Assembly: GCA_021234155.1 (NCBI GenBank)
Contig: JAJEKV010000430.1
Coordinates: forward strand, 143,206 to 207,205
Length of the DNA stretch: 64,000 bases
From: Isoetes taiwanensis
Lineage: Eukaryota; Streptophyta; Lycopodiopsida; Isoetales; Isoetaceae
Direction of reading: 5' to 3'
The notes under the pieces are model-generated. The model ran no database searches. It worked only from the letters and a program-made list of their open reading frames with translations, and was not told where the DNA came from. Positions within the stretch are counted from its first letter, which is position 1. Each line of letters begins with the position of its first letter. Below, piece after piece: positions 55,751 to 64,000 of the stretch. Made by a program: the position numbers and the translations under genes.

Positions 55751-57560
55751 GGTGAAAACTTGGTTAGCGCAGCTGTAGAGTCATCTCAGCCGACTATGGC
55801 GACTCAGTTACCATGTTGTGTGCTGGATTCGTCTATTAATTTAGGTAAATTTGTAATTTTGTGTTGCATGTCTATTTTTTCTTATGTATTTGTCTAATCT
55901 TTGTTGCATGCAGCTCGGGATGTAGCTGTTGCACCTGTTCTTGTGGATCCGAGGTCAAATGAAGGTAAAGCATTTTCTTTCTTTGTTATTTTAGCTTGTT
56001 TTTTGGTTTGTTTCTAATCATTATATCTTTTGTTTTTTTATTTAGGAGATTTGTTCACTGGGAAAGAAAATGAAGTGACTGATTGTCCTTCATTTAGTCT
56101 TGGGGATATTGTTACTCCTATAGAAAACATTGCTGATCCTGGTAGTTCTATGGAGAAGGCTGCTAGTCCTATGGAGAAGATTTCTAATTTCGAACAGAAT
56201 GGAAAGAGGCCCTTAAATTTGTCTAGAATTAAAGATTTAGATCCGGAATTAGTTGAGAAGGTTAATGCAGCTGGTCCGAATGCTTCAGAAGAAAAGGATG
56301 ATTGGGCAAGGGGTCGTTTTGACGCATGGAGAGTTCTGAATAATTTTCCAATTCAAGCTCCAATTGAGGAGATTCCTCTCAATGAATTAGCTGATATGCT
56401 TGAAAAATTTATACTTTGTGTGCATCGGCAAGATGGTCAGAGATATCCTCCAGATTCGTAAGTATTTTGAATTTGTTTTTGTTGTATTTCTTTTAATTTT
56501 TTCACATCAGGTTCTCAATTCCGATTTTGCAGCTTGCGTAACTGCTTTCGCACGCTCAATAGAATATTGAGGAGAGCATGTGATGCCGTAATTTTGCAAA
56601 ACTAGGAAGGATGAGAAATTGATAGACATTTACCATGATGTCAATTTCTTAAGGGCACGAAAAAGCATTAGAAGTTGCCATGGAACAATCACATCGCAGT
56701 GCACTTCCGACACGGAAAAAAAAGTGATATTCTCGAGCTCGGGAAGATCGAATAGAATCTTGGCACATCCTATGCATCAGTCAACATCGCCATTGTGTCT
56801 TCAAAAGCCGCTTTTGCTTTTATTGTATGACTCGATTGACGACGAGGTGTTGGAGAGTTACGGAAGGTACGAGATTTCCAACTTAATATTGGCAGTGGAT
56901 TTTGTTAGAGAATACATAGAGTACCGGAGAGACAACAAGCAAAAATTGGCATGGTGGGATAAACAAGTGTAGGCCGAGGATTTTAGGGAACCAAAGTGAG
57001 ATGCTATGAGGTCGACGCTATAGAGACATGGAGACATCTTGAGGGCCATCTTCCATCGTGATGAAGTGAAGGATAAGATTGGGGAAGATTTGTATTTCGG
57101 CAGCTATTAACAAGTTCGTGACTTGGTATGGTATATACTTAACCATACAAGCACTAAGAGTATTTCTGCTATGGCGCAAGTGGAGATGATGTAAGTGTGT
57201 GGGATTAAGGGTAATTTCACTAATAAAAGTTGCGTGTCTACAATGATCACCGTGATGTCCGCTTTCGTGTTCCAATTGAAGTTGGAATGGCGATTACAGT
57301 CACAAGAATCCAAATCCAAGCCGTATGATCACCGTATTTACATAAGGCGTACCGCAATGGATGTCTCCGCACCGGGCATACGTGTTATAGAGATGCCCGC
57401 AAAGAATGTGGAAAATTTAAATGTTGGATTGGTCGGATCGAAAGTGTGAAAGGTCGGCCGGATTGGCGGCGATCGGATGAGAAGTCATTGGTTGACATTA
57501 CTAATGTTGGATCCAGAATCTTCCCCGCTGAAATTGATGACGAGTATTGTAAGGATTTAG
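55751..57560 (+). pseudogene. DUF3504 / Crypton-type tyrosine-recombinase-derived gene
   Basis: Exons at 55,751-55,842 (GENLVSAAVESSQPTM...), 55,914-55,964 (RDVAVAPVLVDPRSNEG) and 56,045-56,459 join through phase-1 introns with good GT/AG sites. Exon 3 contains DDWARGRFDAWRVLNNF, LNELADMLEKFILCVHRQDG and QRYPPDS. The next exon (56,531 on) starts LRNCFRTLNRILRRA. This matches the eL...L..F..e.RkqdG..YppdSL..i..gL.R.L block shared by ZMYM/QRICH1/KIAA1958 proteins and Crypton recombinases. Further on are DVNFLRARK and, after a frame change, ALEVAMEQSHRSALPTRKK. At 57,197-57,245 GIKGNFTNKSCVSTMIT matches the recombinase C-terminal GI.G.fTNHS.R.T block, with the catalytic His-x-x-Arg replaced (NKSCV). 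Several frameshifts follow exon 4. Likely a decayed relative with no recombinase activity; the left half looks gene-like. Confidence 0.65.
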
Positions 57561-58179
57561 ACATTCGTTAGATCAAGTCCAAAGATCAAGCAAAGATTTT
57601 TCCGTGAGATTGTTCTACCGGTGTGGATCACGGCCTTAGAAGTTCTCGTGGTGGCAATATATCTTTTCGTGTAATAAAATTGAAAAAATTATCATTCGTG
57701 TTAGTAATACGCCCGATGCAAGAGATTTCAAGAAATTGTGAGTATGTATTTTTATTTGCTTGATTTTGTGCTTTTTTCTTATTTTTATTTCGCTTAGGTG
57801 TGTGGAGGGCTAGCTTCGATCATAAGGATGGCGCAAAGGTAGTTTACAAGTTTTTGGTGATAACGATGGCGCAGGTTTCATGTAAGTTTATTTAATTTAT
57901 CTTTTGATATATGTAGCTTCATCTGATGTATGTTTTGAATTGCAGGTTTGTGTTCGCATTAATTTGATTGGTCAGATGTTAGTGATTGGCTGCAGATGCA
58001 GATGTTAGTCATTGGCTGCAGATGTTCGATGGCAATTTTCTTCTATTGCGATGATCTGATCTTCAATTTTCTGAAGTCAATCAGAAACTGGTCCAATCTT
58101 TTCAATGTGTGAAGTTTTTTTGATGGCAAACTATTGCTACAATGGCCAAACTTTTGTGACTTTGAACTTTGTGTAAATA
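57561..58179. other. Tail of the DUF3504-like locus, non-coding
   Basis: Intron- or 3'UTR-like, T-rich. A small tandem repeat GATGTTAGT-ATTGGCTGCA at about 57,976-58,022. No further coding block recognised. Confidence 0.45.
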
Positions 58180-58345
58180 CTTTGTGTACTGTGAACTGTG
58201 GTTTGAATATGAACTTGTGAACTTGTGAATATGAACTTGTGAACTTGTGAATATGAACTTTGTGTACTTGTGAACTTGTGATTTGAATATGAACTTGTGA
58301 ATTTGAATATGAACTGTGATTTGAATGTGAACTTGTGTAAAAACT
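58180..58345. repeat. GAACTTGTGAATAT minisatellite
   Basis: About ten degenerate units of GAACTTGTG with spacers AATAT or TTTGAATAT. Confidence 0.85.
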
Positions 58346-58875
58346 GTGTTTTTAAGGTTTTGAACTTTGAGGAAATTTTACCGGTTGTAGCCCTCAGAAG
58401 AATCCAACAGACGGAATTGGCATCCCTTTTCCATTCCGAATGTAGGGTGCCACGTGGCACAATGACATTCACTCAGAGAAAATAATGCACCCGCCACCAT
58501 GTTAGTAATAGGTAAAGGCATTTAGGTTGCCGTTTCCAGGGCGGCGGTGGAGGTGGAGCCGGGCGGGTCGTACGAAGTGGGCGCGCCAAATAACCTCATC
58601 ACGCGTGCCTTTTCGCCGCAACGCTGGCCTAAATGGTTTTACTTACATAAAGGCAAGGGGCCACATTTTAATACCGATGCCACGGGCCAAAGATCATTTA
58701 TAAAGCTTTTTTTTTTATTCTTACCTCCTTTTTCCTCGGGCGATAGTTCCGGCCGCCATAGCCAGCCTACGAGCATGGGCGCTTTGTCGCTTTTGCATGG
58801 GCGCTTTGTCGCTTTGCGCTTGTATAGCATTTTGCATGCTTTAGCCGCTGATATGGGCTTATTTCTTCATGCTAG

Positions 58876-59260
58876 CTTTTTTTGCTCAATCTTTGTGTTC
58901 TTGGGATTTTGAGGCCGACGCCATGGCTGATTTTTTTGAGTTCCTGACGCCGCCATACCTCGAGGTTTCGCAGGATTTTGTCGGGTTGATTTTAGCCGGC
59001 CATTACTTTTTGCTCAATCTTTGTGTTCTTGGGGATTTTGAGTGCCGACGCCGCCATAGCTGATTTTTGAGTTCCTGACGCCGCCATAATCGAGGTTTTA
59101 GAGATTTTGTCGGTTCCAAAGATTTCTTGGCGCAGTCAGCCATTACTTTTTTGCTCCATCTTTGTGTTCTTGGGGATTTTTGAGTGCCGACACCGCCATA
59201 GTTGATTTTTGAGTTCGGACGCCGCCATAGCCGAGGTTTCGTGAGATTTTGTCAAGTTTT
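58876..59260 (+). repeat. ~130-bp tandem repeat, three copies
   Basis: GCTC-ATCTTTGTGTTCTTGGG, GCCGACGCC, CTGATTTTT, GAGTTCCTGACGCCGCCATA and CGAGGTTT recur from about 58,882, 59,011 and 59,151. Spacing is about 128 and 140 bp. A smaller duplication, GCATGGGCGCTTTGTCGCTTT, lies just upstream (58,776-58,818). Confidence 0.9.
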
Positions 59261-60435
59261 TCTCGTTAATGTGTCAATAACAGAGTGCTAACATCCGCCT
59301 TTTTCGCTTCTCATAGAAATCAGCTTTTGATCAAGTAATATGTTGTTTCTCGGGAATTTCTATAATATGCTGTTTTTAACTTCTATAATACGTTGTTTTT
59401 GATTGAATATCCGTAATTTCTATCTTATTTGATCAAGTATATTTCTGTATAAAAATCAACTGATAAGTGACCTGAAATCAACTGACCATAACAAGAACTA
59501 TTACTCGATTTAAAATTGGCGAAAAAGCCGAAATGTGGCCCCTTTACCTTTTATGTATTGCGGGCTTTTGCCATCTTTGGGCACCTTATTTTCATTTAGA
59601 GGTCAAATGGCTATTCTTGTGGGTTTTGTGGCATGGTTGAAAGGAAGGAAGGTAATGCACGATTTTTTTGGAGCGACTTTCCAGGGAGTGGATAAGACTA
59701 CACTCTCCTTCTATGCATCGTAGCTTCTGTTCAGTGCCAAAGGCAATCCGATATGCCTGGGAAACCGTTATTCTGCTTGTTGAAAGCTCTGGTGAGGCCA
59801 TTGGGGCCTGGAGGTTCGAATCCTCCGGCTTTCTTTCACTCATCTTTGTTGGCGGTTAATGGACAACGGATGAGCGTTGTGGTTTCCTTTTTCTGGAGAT
59901 AGCCAAGCTGTTAGCAGTAGCATCAGAGCATCCATTCCTGCAGTCCATAGCTGACCTGTGTGTTCGGGATGGACTATTGGTGGAGTTTTTTTGCATTTTT
60001 TTTCATTTCTGTGGCACCAATCATTGGCACCATTGGAACTTCCATAGGGTTCACGTACAAAAAATTAGGGGCGCGTGATCTGTGAATATTTCCGAGATCG
60101 AGGGTCCACAAAACAAGATGAAAACATCCCATTTATTTCTTATATTTCTTATTTTCTTATTTCTCAGTTATCAGCCACTAAATAGATATGCCATCAGCCG
60201 TGGTTTAAACACTACATTGGCTACATGAAGAAAATACCAACCAGTTTGTTGTTGACAGTTTCCTCTTCCTAATCGCATAAAAGTCAATATATAGGGTCCA
60301 ATATATAGAATGCAAAGCTGCTTGTTGATGCCCCCTGGTGTGCAACAAAACCCCCCAAAAAAAGCTTACCCCATCAATCGGAAGCAAAGGACAAAGGTTT
60401 CGGTCCTTGATATGGTTAAAACAAAACGTCTCAAG
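59261..60435. other. No gene recognised; possible coding scrap
   Basis: 59,866-59,995 is open in one frame (FLFLEIAKLLAVASEHPFLQ, IADLCVRDGLLVE) and could be an exon scrap of unknown family. At 59,812-59,828 GGAGG-TTCGAAT-CCTCC resembles a tRNA T-arm but no full cloverleaf could be drawn. Confidence 0.35.
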
Positions 60436-61995
60436 TTAGTTATTGGCAAACAATTGTTCTGTCAGACCAACATCTGCGTGAAGATTAGACAGAAGTAAAT
60501 AGGTTGCAGAACTGGAGGTATCCAAACTAAGAGCATGTCTAGCTGCGCGTTTTCCTTGTCCAAAAGCATCATGAGTTCTACAAGATCCAAGAAATGTTGT
60601 CCACAGACTAGCATTGGGTTGAACGGGCATGTTGTTCATTAATGCCTCTGCATTATCCAGGCATCCTGCCCTTCCAAGGAGATCAACCATGCAGCTGTAA
60701 TGCTTCATTGTAGGAGAAAGACAATAATTACTGGCTATAGAAATGAAGCAATAGCTACCTTTTATTAACCATACCCCTCATGACTGCACGCAAAGATAAT
60801 ACTGTCCCAAAGTCACTGCATCTGGTCTGATCCTTCTTGCACCATCTTATGTAAAATCTTAACCGCACCCTTACTTTCATTACCATGCTGCGCATATGCA
60901 GCTACCATGGAAGACCATGAAACAACATCCTTCCAAGGCATTTCCTCAAAAAGTTGGGAGGCTTTATTGAAGTTGCCTTGCCTAGCATGCACGCTGATCA
61001 TTATTGTCCAAGAAATGATATTCCTGTCGGGCATTTCATTGAAGAACTGGATGGCCTTTTCAGGTAATCCATGATCAGCATAAGCAGACAGTATGACATT
61101 CCACGAAACTGTGTTCCTTTGAGGCATTTGTTTGGCATCCTTGAGATATTCATGATGTGCATATGCAGCAACCATGATGTTCCATGAAACTACATTCGTT
61201 TCAGGCATTTGTTTAAAGGGGTGGCTTCCTTCAAGTTTCCTTCCTGGACATATGCTGAAATCATGGTATTCCATGACACAACGTCCCGCCGAGGCATTGT
61301 TTCAAAAATTTTAAGAGCCTCATCAAACATTCCCTGCTGGGCATAGACTACAAGGATAGAGTTCCAAGAGACCACATTCCTTTGGGGCATTTTCTCAAAA
61401 ACTTCAAGCGCATCCATGAAATATCCTTCCTGAGCATAAGCTGTAATCATGGCATTCCAGGAGATAACATCCCTTTGAGGCATTTGTTCAAAAAAATCAA
61501 TTGCTTGCCTGAACTGCCTATGTTGGACATGAGCATGTCACAATGTTAGGTTCTTATCGACCAAAGGCTTCTTTGAGCATTCCTTGCTGTGCATAAGCTG
61601 CAACCATGGCATTCCACGAAACTATATCATGCTCAGGCATCTGTTTGAACAAAGTTAAGGCAATGTCAAAAATACCCTTTGTCTGGCATAACCTGAGATC
61701 ATTGCATTCCATGAAATTATATCACGTTCAGGCATTTGCTCAAAAGTTTAAGAGCTTCTTCCATACACCCCTGTTGGGCATACCCTGCAATAATTGCATT
61801 CCACGATACCACGTTTCGCTCAGGCATCTCTTTAAAAGTTCCATGGCCTTCTTTACATAACCATGCTGACATAATGCGCCAATCATGGTTGTCCATGACA
61901 CCACATTCCTGTGCGGCATTTGCTCAAAAGTTAAAAATGCCTCCTTGAGAAGTCCTTGAAGGTTATATGCAGCAATCATGATGTTCCATGAACTT
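60436..61995 (-). pseudogene. PPR protein, PLS class, 5'-truncated and frameshifted
   Basis: PPR proteins bind organellar RNA one base per repeat. On the minus strand about 13 repeats of ~31 residues follow one another, with the S-type signature VVSWNxMIxAYAQxGxxxxA. Clear ones include VISWNAMITAYAQEGYFMDA, VVSWNSILVVYAQQGMFDEA, VVSWNTMISAYVQEGNLKEA, TVSWNVILSAYADHGLPEKA and IISWTIMISVHARQGNFNKA, each with EMPxRN/D between. The end (60,708-60,436) is the E-motif region: HYSCMVDLLGRAGCLDNAEA, LMNNMPVQPNASLWTT and SSATYLLLSNLHAD. E+ and DYW domains are absent. The 5' edge is abrupt at about 61,995, in the middle of a repeat (SWNIMIAAY), so the N-terminus and targeting peptide are missing. At least five frame changes and stops (about 61,710, 61,560). 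Confidence 0.9.
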
Positions 61996-62142
61996 TAAGT
62001 AATGACAGAGAACATAGACATAAGAGTAAGAATAACAAGGATGACACACAAGGCACCAACGATATGTCTAGAAAAAAGGATGCAACAGTCAGAACTTTGG
62101 TTTGGCTACAGATGGCTTTGTTGTCAGTTTGTCTTTGCTCAC

Positions 62143-62417
62143 CCCCATCCTTTACAGCTGTCATGGTAAGTCCAGCACTAGTGCTTCCAAGCCCAGTCGT
62201 AATGACAAATCGATGACTCAGTTTTGCTGCATACTCGAAAACTGTGACTTGCCAGTACCTCCCAGAAGTTTTCCATTGCTTGTTAGATGTTTGAATTAGT
62301 CGTCAACGATTCTAAGCATCAGACCAGGATCCCCAACAAGGAGCAAGTGTGATTCCTCCGTAGATTTTGTTCCAGAGCCATCCACATGTTGAACTCCACC
62401 AATTAATGTCAAAGCCA
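62143..62417 (-). pseudogene. MCM9-like helicase fragment, two exons
   Basis: MCM9 is an AAA+ helicase of DNA repair. Exon 62,325-62,417: [32 protein letters not shown] 66-bp intron (donor GTCTGA, acceptor TGGGAG) follows. Exon 62,143-62,258: GTGKSQF, then after a small frame shift [32 protein letters not shown], ending at a GTGAGC donor. The Walker A motif GDPGTGKSQ spans the intron exactly. [15 protein letters not shown] is the MCM pre-sensor/helix-2 region; HVDGSGT favours MCM9 over MCM2-8, as far as I can judge from memory. Other exons are absent. It lies on the same strand as the neighbouring PPR and GPAT fragments. Confidence 0.8.
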
Positions 62418-62608
62418 CTTGCAATGTAAGGCTACTGTTACTATGTTATATCTTATACAAAACTGCCTATGAACAATAAAACTACATCAGCTAGTTGAAA
62501 TAGCACAAACTAGAATTGATAACCAGCATTATTGCACAGATAAGAAAAAGGTGAAGATGCATAACTCAGAAAGTGCTCTGTCTCTATCAGGAAAACAGCA
62601 AGTAATAC

Positions 62609-62945
62609 CTCAACTAAAACCCCAGGTTTTTTCAAGAATCTGGTTCCTAAAATCTTGTCTGCCCCTAAGTAGGTCTTTGCAAAATCCTCAACCAATATAC
62701 GAGGGTTTGCAGTTACGACGCATCTCTTCCCGCAAGATAAGAAACCCGCAGGGCATGAGAATGCACATCTTCTGAGTACAGCCCCTACAACTTGCTCAAT
62801 TTGCGAAACCTTGAGTCCAGCAAATGAAAAGAAGAGTAAAATCTGAATACCTGCAGCTTCTGGATACGAAATGATAGAGAATAAGCTGCCTTCCTGAGCA
62901 GCAAATCCGGCTGTCCAGATATAAAATGCCCATATTCAGTAGAAA
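62609..62945 (-). pseudogene. Glycerol-3-phosphate acyltransferase (cutin/suberin type) exon fragment
   Basis: Land-plant sn-2 GPATs make lysophosphatidic acid or 2-monoacylglycerol for cutin and suberin. The minus strand is open from about 62,945 to a GTATTAC donor at 62,609: EAAGIQILLFFSFAGLKV, SQIEQVVGAVL, CGKRCVVTANPRILVEDFAK, TYLGADKILGT, RFLKKPGVLVE. These match the HAD-like phosphatase-derived domain before the acyltransferase (..FAGLK..eIE.va.aVLpkf.., GKR.VVTA.PRiMVE.F.K.yLGADkVLGTel). A stretch between LGT and RF is missing, equivalent to ~8 residues. The acyltransferase motifs (NHRT, PEGTT) are not in the window. Confidence 0.75.
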
Positions 62946-63039
62946 CAGCACAGCCGGTTAGCCGAGTTTGCATAGCGGCCGCCTATCGATGCTGGTGACC
63001 GCGAATTTACAGGAAACAGCAAGTTTGTAGCAGGTTTTA

Positions 63040-63143
63040 GCATATTTTAAGCATATTCCTAGCATATACTTGAAATATGCCGAAAACCCACATGAACAAG
63101 GGTTTGCCCCTAGGGGCAACCCAAAAAAAAAAAAAAAAAAAAA
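63040..63143 (-). repeat. Dispersed repeat terminus, copy 3 of 3, with poly-A
   Basis: Complement starts GGGTTGCCCCTAGGGGCAAA at about 63,122, a 10-bp hairpin with one bulge. It continues CCCTTGTTCATGTGGG, TTTTCGGCATATTTC and AAGTATATGC. Homologous to 2,647 and 51,744. On the + strand the hairpin is directly followed by a 21-22-base A-run (63,122-63,143), like a retroposon tail. Confidence 0.7.
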
Positions 63144-64000
63144 GAACTCTCCATTGGTATGCTAGATATATGGGGAAGAAGTCAACTGTTAAAATGCAAA
63201 ATTTAAAGAAGTTGAAATTTTATTTATGCATGATTTTGATTGATGGTATGTGCGACAACTAGATTTATGGATCATAGGGTGTTTTGAGGATATCCATTGA
63301 AGGAGCAACATGCATGAACATGCAATGGGTGCAAAGGAATTATGGCCAAACAATTTTCTTAAAAAAAGAAAACCAAGGGACTGGTTCATGTAAAAAAGTG
63401 GCCAAGGGCTAAGATTGAGTCTTGGGATGGATCTTAAGGGCCCAAAGTAAATCCCTTAAATGGAAGGGGTGTAAGAGGAAAAGTAGAGCAGTAGCAAGAT
63501 TCAAGGCCATATGCATGCATTTTCTTGCTACTCCAAAGAAATTTTGAACTGCAGAAGGCTTTGTAAAATGCAAACACGCTGGTCGGGTAGCCTCATAAGC
63601 TAGAAGTAGTCAAGGAGGAAAGCATTTTAGATGTGTTGGGCGTGAGATGAACAATCGGGCGATCGAATGGGCGCAGTCAGATAATCCCGGGTTTCTAGAT
63701 CTTCAATTTTTGTATCTCGATGTCATGCGATGTATATCTAGTTTAGACCTCCACCCATCTCTCAAATTTTAAAGGTATTTTTATCTCGATCTATGCCGTT
63801 TTTGTGATCTTATCCTTCAAAATTATAGGGTTTTCCGTGACTTTTTTTTTATTACAGTATGCATCTTGTGATTGTGTCACGAAAGCTTCACCGCTTATGA
63901 GCCGTGAAGGATATCATGAACTTAATGCAAGCCTTTTTGCTTCTTCCTTCACCATTTATGGCTAAGGAGCTTCATATGGCAATACAGAGGAGATTATGCT
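63144..64000. other. Non-coding, no gene recognised
   Basis: AT-rich to balanced sequence without recognisable coding blocks or repeats. Confidence 0.5.

Noticed and set aside
59735-59835. tRNA-like T-arm GGAGG-TTCGAAT-CCTCC
   Set aside because: Only the T-arm is convincing; no matching acceptor stem, D-arm or anticodon arm at normal spacing.
61606-61948. Plus-strand frames overlapping the PPR region
   Set aside because: Shadows of the minus-strand PPR repeats.

Overview
The window looks like repeat-dense nuclear DNA from a large plant genome. I see spliceosomal introns, a PPR gene built of 31-residue repeats, Ty3/gypsy chromoviruses, a CACTA transposon and long arrays of degenerate tandem repeats. 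A fern or other non-seed vascular plant is my best guess; that is inference from repeat style and PPR architecture, not from a database hit. I found no bacterial-type genes, no CRISPR array, no rRNA and no convincing tRNA. Almost every coding segment is broken by stops or frameshifts.

Layout: 1-9,774 is mostly non-coding. It holds a LINE-type endonuclease relic (722-1,260), syntaxin exons (3,886-4,184), a 104-bp higher-order minisatellite (6,495-6,717), a hairpin repeat (6,955-7,150) and three ~430-bp tandem units (7,140-8,480). At 9,775-12,696 lies the 5' half (LTR plus gag) of a + strand Ty3/gypsy element. It is cut at 12,697 by a truncated LTR of the second family. A T-rich minisatellite and a 19-bp satellite fill most of 13,560-17,060.

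The centrepiece is a minus-strand Ty3/gypsy chromovirus at about 19,920-32,643. It has a 1,607-bp 5' LTR (31,037-32,643), an initiator-Met tRNA primer site (31,023-31,034), gag, RT (FFDD), RNase H, a DDE integrase with a chromodomain-like tail, and a worn 3' LTR. Between the primer site and gag, on the same strand, lies an open frame that begins MARTKQT and ends in a recognisable histone H3 fold (29,392-30,484). A second unidentified ORF (27,046-28,151) follows it. An H3/CENH3-like gene as cargo or component of an LTR retrotransposon is the most striking thing here.

A second minus-strand chromovirus (37,175-48,416) is split inside its integrase by about 8.8 kb of foreign DNA. That DNA includes a CACTA element with matching termini and a 3-bp TTA target duplication (39,440-45,061), a PPR fragment and an inverted-repeat element. 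The right part (48,417-64,000) holds opposed microsatellites, a multi-exon gene related to DUF3504/Crypton-type tyrosine recombinases (55,751-57,560), tandem repeats, and a tight minus-strand cluster of exon fragments from PPR, MCM9-like and GPAT-like genes (60,436-62,945). That cluster resembles gene-fragment capture by a transposon.

Three LTR copies of one family are near-identical in AT-rich stretches but scrambled in CG-rich ones. Either methylation-linked decay or a consensus-sequence quality problem may therefore explain part of the ORF breakage in this window.
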